A stretch of 64,000 bases of DNA from Hymenobacter siberiensis (GTDB lineage Bacteria; Bacteroidota; Bacteroidia; Cytophagales; Hymenobacteraceae), in assembly GCF_018967845.1 (NCBI RefSeq), contig NZ_JAHLZZ010000001.1, forward strand, positions 2,604,001-2,668,000. Direction: 5' to 3'. The stretch's first letter is position 1; the number at the start of each line of letters is the position of its first letter. The translations under genes and the position numbers were made by a program. A model generated the notes under the pieces. That model searched no databases. It was not told where the DNA came from and saw only the letters and a program-made list of their open reading frames with translations. Below are positions 7,977 through 16,826 of the stretch, one piece after another.

Positions 7977-8909
7977 TTAACCCGCTTTGTAAAACGGCTC
8001 AATGGTGCGGAAGTACGGGTTCACGCCCTCTTCCGAATTCATATCCAGCAGCATCAAATCCACAAACTGGAAGGCGTCGGTCTGGCCCTGAAGCACGGGG
8101 CCGAGGTCCTGCATAAAGCTGGGGTCGGCGGCGGTGCTGGTAAAGGCGAGGAGCAGGCGGGGCACCTCGGGGTTGTTGGCCAGCTGCATCTGGGCCAGGA
8201 AGGCGGCTTCGATGTGGGGCTGGGTAACGGCCCAGGCGGCAATGGCGTCGGCCACGGCCTGTGGGTAGTCGGCGGGCTGGCTCAGCATCACCTCGGCATC
8301 GCCGCCGGCCGGCGAGAGCGGGCCGGTGAGCTGGCCGTTGAGCAGGGCCGCCAATTCGTCCTTGGGCAGGAGCTTGCCGGCGGGCGAGAAGGGGTTCAGC
8401 ACGCAGTCTTGGCCCTGCACCATGTTAAAGAACGCATGGCCGGGAATGCGGACGTAGCTCACCAGGCCATTATCCACGCCGCCATCGGTGAGGCGGGGGG
8501 GTGAGGAGAAGATGGGTAGCTTACCATCGTTGAGAATCTGCAGCTGGATTTCCTGGCCTTCGGCGAGCACGACCTCGCCGGTCCCGATGCCTTCCATGGG
8601 CGCCAGAATCATCAGGATTTCTTCCTGCAACAGCGCCTGATAAAAGGCGGGGCGGGCGTTTTCGTCCGTTGCGGCCAGCAGCAGCAGCTGCTCCAGCACG
8701 TTCTGGGGTTCGAAGGGGAAAGGCTCCGGCTCGGGCATCTGGAAGGTGGGCACGGCCGGCACGCCCTCTACCGGGGCCGTGAACTTGGCACCCTGGTAGC
8801 GGGGACCGCCGGCGGGCTTTTCGGCCGGGGCCGAAGATATGGAGGGAACAGCAGGAGTAGCTGGCGTTTCGTCGCCGGTTTTGTTTTTGAGGAAGTCGAA
8901 GAGGCCCAT
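7977..8909 (-). CDS. SseB-family protein
   Basis: 310 aa. An acidic, proline-rich N-terminal linker (~80 residues) precedes an SseB N-terminal domain (LEQLLLLAATDENARPAFYQALLQEEILMI ... PIFSSPPRL) and an SseB C-terminal domain (PADYPQAVADAIAAWAVTQPHIEAAFLAQM ... PSFMQDLGPVL). SseB proteins are linked to serine sensitivity in E. coli, and the molecular role is not settled. No signal peptide is visible, so it is probably cytoplasmic. It stands alone between two REP-like repeats. Confidence 0.85.
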   Translation of the reverse strand: MGLFDFLKNKTGDETPATPAVPSISSAPAEKPAGGPRYQGAKFTAPVEGVPAVPTFQMPEPEPFPFEPQNVLEQLLLLAATDENARPAFYQALLQEEILMILAPMEGIGTGEVVLAEGQEIQLQILNDGKLPIFSSPPRLTDGGVDNGLVSYVRIPGHAFFNMVQGQDCVLNPFSPAGKLLPKDELAALLNGQLTGPLSPAGGDAEVMLSQPADYPQAVADAIAAWAVTQPHIEAAFLAQMQLANNPEVPRLLLAFTSTAADPSFMQDLGPVLQGQTDAFQFVDLMLLDMNSEEGVNPYFRTIEPFYKAG

Positions 8910-9022
8910 GGGGAATTCAGAGTTGCTGGTGGATTGGGGTGCAATCTACGGCGAAAAACGGGTTCGGGGAGGGGGAAATGAGGGTTGGGCGTGTGTTCGG
9001 ATAAGGAAAACGGAACCAGTCG

Positions 9023-9118
9023 TTTGTCATCCTGAGCGCGGCGAAGGACCTTATCCCGTTTGGATTATCGCAGCTGTCCAGATTTGATAAGGTCCTTCGC
9101 CGCGCTCAGATTGACAAA
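9023..9118. repeat. REP-like inverted repeat, copy 2
   Basis: Left arm TTTGTCATCCTGAGCGCGGC then GAAGGACCTTATC; right arm is the complement with one or two mismatches. The centre is ~30 nt. This is the variant sub-type with CATCCTGAGC and GAAGGACCTTATC. Confidence 0.85.
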
Positions 9119-9142
9119 TAATGATAAACGCCTGAATGCCCC

Positions 9143-9538
9143 TCAGTGGCACTTATCAATCTGAGCCTGCACGTCACTAATAGTGCGCGGAGCTCCTTCG
9201 TTGCCCCAGTGGCTCTCAATGTAGTTGAGCAAATTGGTGAGCTGGGCGGGGCTCAGGCCCTTGTTGCCGGGCATGATGTTGTGGTAGCCAACGCCGTTCA
9301 CCACAATTACCTCGTTCTGCCCATTGCGGAGCAGGCAGGCCAGCTCGTCGCGGTGGTCCACCAGGTAGTCGGCCCCGGCCAGCGGCGGGATTAGGCGGGC
9401 CAGGCCCTGGCCCTGGTCGCCGTGGCAGCTGGCGCAGTGCTGGGCATAGAGCTTTTCGCCCTGGTGGCGGTTGTTGCTGAAGCAGCCGGAGAGCAGCAGG
9501 AGCAAGGCTGGGAGCAGAAATTGGGGGCGAAAGGGCAT
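9143..9538 (-). CDS. Class I cytochrome c, lipoprotein
   Basis: 131 aa. A lipobox (LLSGC, Cys19) indicates a membrane-anchored periplasmic protein. One haem site is present: CASCH (C35, C38, H39). The likely axial methionine is in HNIMPGNKGLSP. This is the usual layout of a small monohaem electron carrier. It is the third gene of a minus-strand set with an SCO-family copper protein and a small lipoprotein, suggesting a role with a cytochrome oxidase or nitrite/nitrous-oxide-type respiration. A GC-rich inverted repeat separates it from the SCO gene. Confidence 0.92.
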   Translation of the reverse strand: MPFRPQFLLPALLLLLSGCFSNNRHQGEKLYAQHCASCHGDQGQGLARLIPPLAGADYLVDHRDELACLLRNGQNEVIVVNGVGYHNIMPGNKGLSPAQLTNLLNYIESHWGNEGAPRTISDVQAQIDKCH

Positions 9539-9573
9539 TGAGTAGTAAAAAACTCGGGTTGGTGCGTAGTTAC

Positions 9574-9668
9574 CGATGTAGGGGCGGGGCTTGTTCCCGC
9601 CCGGACGGTCGCATCGTTACAACGGTGCCGTTCAATGGCGGGCGGGGACAAGCCCCGCCCCTACATCG
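9574..9668. repeat. GC-rich inverted repeat, type C copy 1
   Basis: Arms CGATGTAGGGGCGGGGCTTG (extended by TTCCCGCCCG) and the complement, ending at 9668. It lies between the SCO and cytochrome c genes. A related element is at 54588-54679. Confidence 0.85.
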
Positions 9669-9678
9669 TGCTTCGTGC

Positions 9679-10374
9679 TTACTTCCCGGTCACGCCCTTT
9701 TTGCGCCCGTCAATCTCGGTCAGCAGCACCGGGATTTCGGCCAGCAGGCGGGTCACTTCCTTGGGATTGAGGCTGTCGTAGAGGCCGCGAATACGGCCCT
9801 GGTCGTCCACGAGGGCGAAGGTACCGTTGTGGGCGAAGCCGCCGGGGGCCTGCTGGTCGGGCTGGGCGGCGGTGAAGTAGGCTTTAGCCAGCTGAAATAC
9901 CGTGTCCTTGGCCGTGGGTTCGCCGTGGGCCCCGGTGGTGGCAAAGTGCCAGCGGCTGGCATCCGTGATGCCGAGGCGCTGGGCGTAGTCCTTGAGCACG
10001 GGGATAGTGTCGTGGGCCGGGTCGATGGTGTGCGACAGGATGGACAGGCGCGGGTCCTGGCCGAACTTGGCGTACACTTTCAGCAGCTCAGCCTGCATTT
10101 TGGGACAAATGCCCGGGCAGGTGGCGAAGAAGAAATCGGCCACGTAGGCCCGGCCGGCGAAGGTTTGGTTGGTAATGGTCTGGCCGGCCTGGTCCACGAG
10201 GCGGAACCGGGGCACGGTGGCAAACACGGTATCGGCGGGGCCGCCGTCGGCGCGGGGGCGCACGTCGCGCTCACCCATAATGGGCAGCGTGACGGCCTCT
10301 TTGGGCGGCTCGGTGCAGGCGGTGGTGAGCAGGGTGGCGGCCAGGGGGGCCAGCAGCAGGAGGCGTTTGAACAT
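9679..10374 (-). CDS. SCO1/SenC family copper chaperone, lipoprotein
   Basis: 231 aa. Lipobox LLTTAC (Cys20). A thioredoxin-like domain holds the copper pair CPGICP (C86, C90) and the third ligand His182 in FAHNGTFALVDDQG. SCO proteins deliver copper to the CuA site of cytochrome oxidase or act as thiol reductants. It starts 6 nt after the upstream lipoprotein gene's stop and precedes a cytochrome c gene, so the three form an operon-like respiratory unit. The oxidase itself is not in the window. Confidence 0.94.
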   Translation of the reverse strand: MFKRLLLLAPLAATLLTTACTEPPKEAVTLPIMGERDVRPRADGGPADTVFATVPRFRLVDQAGQTITNQTFAGRAYVADFFFATCPGICPKMQAELLKVYAKFGQDPRLSILSHTIDPAHDTIPVLKDYAQRLGITDASRWHFATTGAHGEPTAKDTVFQLAKAYFTAAQPDQQAPGGFAHNGTFALVDDQGRIRGLYDSLNPKEVTRLLAEIPVLLTEIDGRKKGVTGK

Positions 10375-10380
10375 CGGGAG

Positions 10381-10836
10381 TTACTTGGAAGAAGGCCGGA
10401 CATCGCCGGCGGCGGGGTGCTCGGTGGTGAAGCGGGTGGCCGAGTCGAGGGTCGATTTATACTGGCGCTGCACGGTATCGAGCACCTGCCGCTGCTGCTC
10501 GAAATAAGCCAGGCGGGTGGCGGGTGCGGCCGTGGTATCGGGCGCTTTGTACTGGTGCATCCAGCCCATCATGGCGGCATCGGCAGCCAGCAGGCCGTGA
10601 ATGTAGGGCGATACAGCCTCGGTGTGATAGCCGGAGAGCTTGGCTTTGAACTCGTAGAGCTTGCTGGTTTGGGCCATCAGGGAGTCGTGCTGGTCCATGA
10701 GGGCCATTTCGGCGGCGCTGGCGGGCGAGGCCGCCCCGTTTTCGCTGATGGGCTTATTGGGGGAGGAGCAGGCGGCCAAGACGGGCACGGAGGCCACGAC
10801 GGCGGCGCGGAGCGCATTTTTAAGGAAGCTTTTCAC
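10381..10836 (-). CDS. Small helical lipoprotein with MMxWM motif
   Basis: 151 aa from a GTG at 10836 (KSFLKNALRAAVVASVPVLAAC, lipobox at Cys ~22). A longer open frame extends to 11070, but that extension runs through a REP-like repeat and has no signal peptide. A -7 box TACCTTTG ends 4 nt before the GTG, which supports this start. The mature part is rich in helix (MDQHDSLMAQTSKLYEFKAKL) and has an MMGWMHQY motif found in small Bacteroidota lipoproteins near SCO and cytochrome c genes. Function unknown. The methionine-rich motif could suggest metal handling, which is only inference. Confidence 0.78.
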   Translation of the reverse strand: MKSFLKNALRAAVVASVPVLAACSSPNKPISENGAASPASAAEMALMDQHDSLMAQTSKLYEFKAKLSGYHTEAVSPYIHGLLAADAAMMGWMHQYKAPDTTAAPATRLAYFEQQRQVLDTVQRQYKSTLDSATRFTTEHPAAGDVRPSSK

Positions 10837-10840
10837 GGGG

Positions 10841-10848
10841 CAAAGGTA
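10841..10848 (-). promoter_or_regulatory. -7 promoter box TACCTTTG of the lipoprotein/SCO/cytochrome operon
   Basis: Exact match to TAnnTTTG on the minus strand (CAAAGGTA on plus), 4 nt from the GTG start. The transcript would be almost leaderless. Confidence 0.65.
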
Positions 10849-10934
10849 CGGCCGGTAGCCATGAGGGAAGGGTGAGGCGCGTGGGAGGCAAGGGATTGGA
10901 ATAGGTGCGAAATCAAAAGTGGAAGTAACCAGTT

Positions 10935-11039
10935 TGTCATCCTGAGCGTAGCGAAGGACTTTATCACGGCTGAGGCCTTTTGTTATTAATGCAAACAGCT
11001 CAGCGGTGATAAGGTCCTTCGCTACGCTCAGGATAACAG
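10935..11039. repeat. REP-like inverted repeat, copy 3
   Basis: Left arm TGTCATCCTGAGCGTAGCGA then AGGACTTTATCAC; right arm complementary with one or two differences. It lies in a divergent promoter region between the lipoprotein operon and the aldo/keto reductase. Confidence 0.85.
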
Positions 11040-11072
11040 ATTTAAATTCACCAATCCACCAAATCACCATTT

Positions 11073-12065
<993 letters not shown>

Positions 12066-12072
12066 TGCCTCA

Positions 12073-12158
12073 CATTGCGAGGCCGCAGGTCGTGGCAACC
12101 GAAGGAAAGCGTAGCTAATCCGTTCTCTGAATGCGACCAACCCTGAGATGTGACAAAA
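12073..12158. repeat. Dispersed repeat type G, uninterrupted copy
   Basis: The ~85-nt unit reads CATTGCGAGGC ... GAAGGAAAGCGTAGCTAATC, then CGTTCTCTGAATGCGACCAA, then CCTGAGATGTGACAAA. It matches, with small differences, the unit at 12262-12317 plus 13327-13355 and so shows what that unit looked like before the IS630 insertion. Confidence 0.75.
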
Positions 12159-12159
12159 T

Positions 12160-12187
12160 CCCGGTACTGTGCAGTACCGGGGTTTTT
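12160..12187 (+). terminator. Rho-independent terminator after the aldo/keto reductase gene
   Basis: Perfect 10-bp arms CCCGGTACTG / CAGTACCGGG with a 2-nt centre, followed by GTTTTT. Confidence 0.75.
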
Positions 12188-12261
12188 GTTGCTGACAGAA
12201 GTTTAGCAAGGACTTTATAAGTAGTGTGAAATGCTGCGGCAAGTTCAGTTTTTGGCCTATC

Positions 12262-12317
12262 ATTGCGAGCGCACAGGCCATGGTAACGAAGGAAAGTATA
12301 GCTAAACCGTTCTCTTA
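12262..12317. repeat. Dispersed repeat type G, left part of the copy split by IS630
   Basis: CATTGCGAGCGC ... GAAGGAAAGTATAGCTAAAC, then CGTTCTCTTA. It continues on the other side of the IS at 13327 (TAATGCAACCAATTCCGAG). Confidence 0.7.
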
Positions 12318-12331
12318 GAGCAGTTTCCAAT

Positions 12332-13281
12332 TCAGTGTACATGATAGCCGCAATGGTCAAACCAGTTTTTGGCATCGTGCTCGCTTATCCATTCGGCCGC
12401 CGTGCGAATGGCTTCTTCCAGCGCATCACGGGTGCGGGCCTGGGCCTTGCGCAACCAGGTTTTAAGTTTGCTGAAGGCCAATTCAATCGGGTTAAAATCG
12501 GGGGAATACGGGGGCAGATATAGCAGCCGCGCCCCGTATTTTTGGACCACCTGCTCCAGCCCGTCTACCTTGTGCACGGACAGGTTATCGAGCACGACCA
12601 CGTCGCCCGGCCGCAGTGTGGGACCCAGCACCTGGTCGAGGTAGGCCGTAAACACGTCCCCGTTGACGGCGCCGTTCACGCTTAACAGGGCCCCGAGTCC
12701 GTTGGGCGTGAGCGCGGCGATGAGCGTCACGTTGGGGCCGCCGTGCAAGGGCACGGCCTGGTCCACGCGCCGGCCCTGCGGGGCGCGGCCGTAGCGGCGG
12801 CAATAGGTCAGGTTGGTGCTGGTCTCGTCCACGAACACGAAGCGCGTCCAGTCTTCCGCTTGCACGGCCTCCACGAACGAGCGGCGCAAGGCTACGACCC
12901 GCTCCGTATCGCGTTCGGCGGCGTGAACGCTTTTTTTTTGCGGCCCCAGCGCATGCTTTCCACGGCCCGCCACACGGCCGTGCGACTCAGGGCCGGCCCG
13001 CCGGCCGCCGCCAGAGCCGCCCGCACCTCGTCGAGCGTCGCGTCGGGCTGCTGGCCCAGGCAGACGAGCAACTGCGCCCGGCCCGCCGGGTCCAGCCGTG
13101 GCGCAGGACCGCCGCTGGGCGGCAAGGCCGCCACCGAACCCGTGGTGCGCTGCCGGCACAAGAGTTTGTCCACAAAGGAGATGGATACCCTAAATTGGGC
13201 CGCCACCTGATAAATGCGGACCCCTGGCAGGGCACAGGCGGCCACCACGCGCTCCCGCAAATCAATCGAATAGGCTTTCAT
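12332..13281 (-). CDS. IS630-family transposase in two overlapping frames (frameshift at A9)
   Basis: The first frame (13281 to 12892) starts MKAYSIDLRERVVAAC, encodes the paired helix-turn-helix region and ends after MRWGRKKKAFTPPN. The second frame, one base back, carries the catalytic core: D in FVDETSTNL, D in VVLDNLSVHK, E in YLPPYSPDFNPIELAFSKLK, to a stop at 12332. The two overlap at nine consecutive A (minus strand, 12931-12939). A -1 shift there joins RWGRKKK to SVHAAERDTERVVAL and gives ~317 aa, the normal family length. Programmed -1 frameshifting or transcriptional slippage is known for several IS630-family elements, so the gene may be functional. A disabling indel is the alternative. 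Confidence 0.85.
12931..12939 (-). promoter_or_regulatory. Slippery A9 run for IS630 frameshifting
   Basis: Nine A residues on the coding strand (CGC-AAAAAAAAA-GCG) at the only place where the two transposase frames can be joined without losing conserved sequence. Confidence 0.7.
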
Positions 13282-13356
13282 ACCGAAAAATAGGTGAAAA
13301 TCTGTACACGGAATAGGAAACCGCTCTAATGCAACCAATTCCGAGATGTGACAAAG

Positions 13357-13420
13357 CTTTTTTCAATAACAGAACGCCCCGGTACTGAGTAGTGCCGGGG
13401 CGTTCTGTTATTGAAAAAAG
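13357..13420. terminator. Long hairpin (30-bp arms) with T-run and A-run edges
   Basis: Arms CTTTTTTCAATAACAGAACG (to CCCCGGTACT) and the complement, one mismatch, loop GAGT. The T-run/A-run edges suit a bidirectional terminator. It shares the CCCCGGTACT core with the terminator at 12160-12187. Confidence 0.75.
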
Positions 13421-13496
13421 CATCTGGTTTTGACAGGACGGATTGACGCCGCTTAATTCGCGGAATATCGTGCCCCCTCGCAATGACAGGCGATTC

Positions 13497-14951
13497 CTAG
13501 CTCGGTAGCAAATCAATCCAGCCATCCTCGCTCACCACCACGGCCAGCACGGGGTATTTGCTGCTGCTCACGTAGCGCAGGGCCCCGTTGTAGCGCGAGC
13601 CCCGGGAGGAGTCGCCTCTTTCGGTGGCCAGGCCGTCGAGGATGACGCCGATGGCGTGGCACATGGCGTTGGGCTCGATGAGCACGGCCCCGTCGATGTT
13701 GGTGACGAGGCGCAGCACGGAGGGCGTCATGATGCGCGGCACCACGCGGAAGCTTTGGCGGGTGAGGCGTTTGGCCTCGTTGACCGCTCCGGTGGTGATA
13801 ACCAGGATGGTACCGTTGGGCTGCTTGGTGGCCTGCTGGGCCAAATCCCAGAGGTAGCCAATGCTGTCGTGGTCGAGGCTGGGAAATACGATTCGCACGA
13901 TGCGGGCGAAGTTTTCGGCCGCCACCTGGCCCTGGGGCAGGCGGGGCGTGTTGCTCACCACGCGCATGAGCACGTGGCCGGCGTGGCTCACCTCCCAGCT
14001 GTAGTGGTTGGTGAAATGCACCGTCACGAGCGGCTCAAACTGCGAGTCGGACTCGGGCACGAGCTGGCCCAGGCCAAAGACGTGCGAGGCATCCGAAATC
14101 AGGGCCGTATAGCCTTCGCTCAGTTCCAGCAGCTTGCGAATGGAGCGGTGGTCGCGCATGGGCACGGGCGTTTCCAGCGTGAGCACGGGCACCACGGCCG
14201 GGTGCTGGCGGCGGCTCACCAGCATGGTCCCGATGCCTTCGTCGCCCTCGTGGCGCAGGGCGGCCACGCCGTTGCAGGCGTCGTACAGGCCATGGGTGCC
14301 GGCGGGGGCCACGCGCAGCATCAGCCGGCGGCCGGCCGAGCGCAGCACTTCGTTGTAATCGCGGTCGAGGACGGGCTGGTCGTTGTCGGCGGTGTCGGCT
14401 TCGCGCAGGGCGCGGGTGCAGTCGTGCAGAAATTCCAGCACGGCCGCGTGGGGCAGGTTGGCGGGACGGCCCGCGCCGGGCTTGGGCAGCGCGTAGTAAT
14501 TATCGTAGCAATCGGCCGACATCTGCAGCACCACCGTCACGAGGTAGCCCTGCAGGCTCACCGGCGTAGAGCAAAACGAGCGGCGGCTTTCGTGGCGGCT
14601 GGTATTAATGTTTTGCAGGATGCTTTCGGTGGCCTGGCACATCAGCTCGTACCAGTGCTGCTTCTCAAACCGGTCGTGGTCGTTGGGGTGCAGGTGGTAC
14701 ACCGAGCCCTGCGGGCCTTTATTGGCTTCGAGGGCCGTGGCATTGGATTTCACGTCCCGAAAATCGGCCGGCGAATAGCGCACGGAAACCGGCTCCAGCA
14801 CTACGGAATCGGGCTCGTCGCCTTCCTTGGCCGAGGCAAATCCCAGCAAGAAAACCTCGGGCCGCAAATTGCGGTCGAGGAGATTAAAAACCCCCTCGGC
14901 AAAGAGTTGGGCAGAAACGCGAAACAGACTTTGGTGTTCCCACATGGGCAA
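13497..14951 (-). CDS. DACNV-type protein with divergent diadenylate-cyclase (DisA_N/DAC) domain
   Basis: 484 aa. The C-terminal ~140 residues resemble the DAC nucleotidyltransferase domain: TNIDGAVLIEPNAMCHAIG (DGA at ~420), RGSRYNGALRY (~450-460, in place of the usual GTRHRAA) and VVSEDGWIDLLP. The preceding ~340 residues match the architecture of proteins annotated as putative sensor domain DACNV, which couple an uncharacterised sensor to a DAC-like domain. The canonical RHR is RYN here, so c-di-AMP synthesis cannot be assumed. No signal peptide or membrane segment is visible. It may sense a ligand and make a nucleotide signal, or be a catalytically altered homologue. Confidence 0.7.
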   Translation of the reverse strand: MPMWEHQSLFRVSAQLFAEGVFNLLDRNLRPEVFLLGFASAKEGDEPDSVVLEPVSVRYSPADFRDVKSNATALEANKGPQGSVYHLHPNDHDRFEKQHWYELMCQATESILQNINTSRHESRRSFCSTPVSLQGYLVTVVLQMSADCYDNYYALPKPGAGRPANLPHAAVLEFLHDCTRALREADTADNDQPVLDRDYNEVLRSAGRRLMLRVAPAGTHGLYDACNGVAALRHEGDEGIGTMLVSRRQHPAVVPVLTLETPVPMRDHRSIRKLLELSEGYTALISDASHVFGLGQLVPESDSQFEPLVTVHFTNHYSWEVSHAGHVLMRVVSNTPRLPQGQVAAENFARIVRIVFPSLDHDSIGYLWDLAQQATKQPNGTILVITTGAVNEAKRLTRQSFRVVPRIMTPSVLRLVTNIDGAVLIEPNAMCHAIGVILDGLATERGDSSRGSRYNGALRYVSSSKYPVLAVVVSEDGWIDLLPS

Positions 14952-15097
14952 ATACAGAACGGCCGAACCCCGCTGCGGGCCCGACTTCAGCCCGAACTAC
15001 GCAAAAAATGGCCGGATAGTGGTCTGCCGAAACAAATTTCCTGCCTGACTGCTTAAATCATTTATCCAAAAGCCGTATCTTCGGTACCACGCCGGCT

Positions 15098-15397
15098 ATG
15101 GTAGCCGTCTCGCCCTCACCTCTCCAACTCCGCAAGCCTATGCCTTTCATCGACATGCTTTTTGTGGTGGTGGTGGCCATATCTTTTATTCCGATTTTGA
15201 CCGGGTACTGCGCCGATAGCCGGGGCCGGTCGTTCTGGCTATGGTTTGCGCTGGGCTGGCTGCTGCCGCTGGTTTCTTTCTTCCTGCTGTTTGCCCTCAT
15301 CGCCCGCGACGAACTAAATCCCGGCCGCCGCCTGCTTGGCGAAGCCCGCGAAATCCTCCGCGAAGCCGATAAAAAAGCTAAAAAGCTCCGTGTTTAA
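15098..15397 (+). CDS. Small membrane protein
   Basis: 99 aa from the ATG at 15098, or 85 aa from the ATG at 15140. Two hydrophobic segments (DMLFVVVVAISFIPILTGY and FWLWFALGWLLPLVSFFLLFALIA) are followed by a basic amphipathic tail (AREILREADKKAKKLRV). A near-consensus -7 box TATCTTCG (15076-15083) precedes the first ATG. The stop codon is directly followed by the stop of the convergent flavoprotein gene with no spacer. Function unknown. Confidence 0.65.
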   Translation: MVAVSPSPLQLRKPMPFIDMLFVVVVAISFIPILTGYCADSRGRSFWLWFALGWLLPLVSFFLLFALIARDELNPGRRLLGEAREILREADKKAKKLRV

Positions 15398-16729
15398 TCA
15401 GGAATAAGGAAGGTTATCATCCTCATTCTTCATTAAGCGCAACGCCACTCCACGCGCCACCCACGCCCCGGTACTGAAGCAGCCCTGCAGCAGGTAGCCG
15501 CCAGTCGGTGCCTCCCAGTCCAGCATTTCGCCGGCCACGAAGGTGCCGGGCCGCAGCCGCAGCATCAGGTGCTCGTCTACGGCCGCGAAGGCGACGCCGC
15601 CTGCCGTAGAAATAGCCTCATCTAGGGGCCGCAGACCGGCAACGTGTAGCGGCACCGCCGTGAGCAAGGCCGCCAACGCTTCCGGATGCAAAGTCGCCGC
15701 CTCGGGGGCTACCTCGCGCAGCAGCGTGGGCACGGGTGGCCCCAGGTGCAGCGTTTTCTTCAAAAACTCCGGGAAGGAGGCTTTGCCGCGCGGCTGCCGC
15801 AGCTTTTGCAGGAGCGTGGCAGCGGGGAGGTCGGGTTTGAGGTTGAGGTGCAGCACGGCCGGCCCGCCCGCCGCCCGGGCGGCCCGCACCCCGGGAGTGA
15901 GGGCGTACACCGGCGTGCCTTCCAAGCCGTAGTCGGTGAGCATGAGCTCGCCGCGCACGGCCGGGCCGTCGTTCACACGCAGGGCAATGTTTTTGAGCGG
16001 TGCCCGGCCTACTTTTTCCTGGAAGAAGGACGACCAGCCTACTTCCGCGCCGCAGTTGGCCGGCGCGAAGGGCACTACCGGCACCCCAATTTCCTCCAGC
16101 AGCGGTACCCACGCGCCGTCGGAGCCAGTTTTGGCCCAGCTTGCGCCGCCCAGCGCCAATACCGTAGCCGTGGGCTCGATGATGAATTCGCGGCCGGCCC
16201 CGGCTCGGGTACTTTCATCGCGCAGGCGCAGGCCGGTAGCGCCCGCAAAGCCTAGCCAGCGGTGGCGGGTATTGATTTCAACGCCCAGCTCGCGCAGCTG
16301 CCCCAGCCAGGCCCGCAGCAAATCGGCGGGCTTGTGCGCCGCTACCGGAAAGATGCGCCCGCTGGTACCCACAAAGGTTTCAATGCCCAAGTCAGCGGCC
16401 CAGGCCCGCAAATCAGCCGCCGAGAAGTGCTCCAGCAGCGCCCCGAAGCGGGTGCTTGCGGCCCCGTAGCGCCCAGCAAAATGCGCGGCATCTTCCGAAT
16501 TGCTTAGGTTGAAGCCGCCGTGCCCCGCCACCAGAAACTTGCGCCCCACGGTGCCCTGCGCTTCAAAAAGCTGCACTTTCCAGCCGCGCCCGGCCAGCCA
16601 CTGAGCAGCCAGCAAGCCCGCCGGGCCGCCACCGATTATCGCGATGCTTGGTGAAGAATTAAGAATGAGGAGTTGAGAGTGAAAGGTGAAAATAAACAAC
16701 CTCACAAAAGTAAATCCCTCATTCTTCAT
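15398..16729 (-). CDS. BaiN/HI0933-family NAD(P)/FAD-dependent oxidoreductase
   Basis: 443 aa as open frame. The FAD-binding motif IAIIGGGPAGLLAAQWLAGRG begins only at residue ~29. The residues before it (MKNEGFTFVRLFIFTFHSQL) are encoded by a short intergenic repeat (CTCATTCTT modules), so the true N-terminus may be shorter. Other landmarks are GRKFLVAGHGGFNLSNSED, GRIFPVA, ALGGASWAKTGSDG and GGVAFAAVDE. The family is flavoproteins of uncertain substrate. The last residues (LMKNEDDNLPYS) also come from a copy of the same repeat, so both ends of the gene have been remodelled. Confidence 0.88.
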   Translation of the reverse strand: MKNEGFTFVRLFIFTFHSQLLILNSSPSIAIIGGGPAGLLAAQWLAGRGWKVQLFEAQGTVGRKFLVAGHGGFNLSNSEDAAHFAGRYGAASTRFGALLEHFSAADLRAWAADLGIETFVGTSGRIFPVAAHKPADLLRAWLGQLRELGVEINTRHRWLGFAGATGLRLRDESTRAGAGREFIIEPTATVLALGGASWAKTGSDGAWVPLLEEIGVPVVPFAPANCGAEVGWSSFFQEKVGRAPLKNIALRVNDGPAVRGELMLTDYGLEGTPVYALTPGVRAARAAGGPAVLHLNLKPDLPAATLLQKLRQPRGKASFPEFLKKTLHLGPPVPTLLREVAPEAATLHPEALAALLTAVPLHVAGLRPLDEAISTAGGVAFAAVDEHLMLRLRPGTFVAGEMLDWEAPTGGYLLQGCFSTGAWVARGVALRLMKNEDDNLPYS

Positions 16730-16755
16730 TCCTCATTAAGAACCTATCCAAATAG

Positions 16756-16782
16756 GGCGTCATGCAGAGCGGAGCGAAGCAT
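16756..16782. repeat. REP-like unit, single arm only
   Basis: GGCGTCATGCAGAGCGGAGC followed by GAAGCAT. It matches one arm of the REP-like family, and no complementary arm was found nearby. Possibly a degenerate or half element. Confidence 0.6.
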
Positions 16783-16826
16783 AACGTGCTTTTCAGCGCC
16801 TATTTAGACAGACTTCAAGTGTAGCA

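Larger units (their letters stand above)
12318..13326 (-). mobile_element. IS630-family element (1009 bp) with TA target duplication
   Basis: Terminal inverted repeats GAGCAGTTTCCAATTCAGTG (12318-12337) and GAGCGGTTTCCTATTCCGTG (minus strand from 13326) match at 16 of 20 bases. TA dinucleotides flank both ends (12316-12317 and 13327-13328), as expected for IS630/Tc1-like elements. It contains one transposase spread over two overlapping frames. Confidence 0.9.

Noticed and set aside
10837..11070. N-terminal extension of the 10381 gene
   Set aside because: It is read-through of a REP-like repeat (VILSVAKDL and its kind recur wherever such repeats are translated); the signal peptide and -7 box support the GTG at 10836.
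12115..12375. Small ORF spanning the repeat and the IS630 end
   Set aside because: It crosses a terminator, a dispersed repeat and the IS boundary, so it is accidental.
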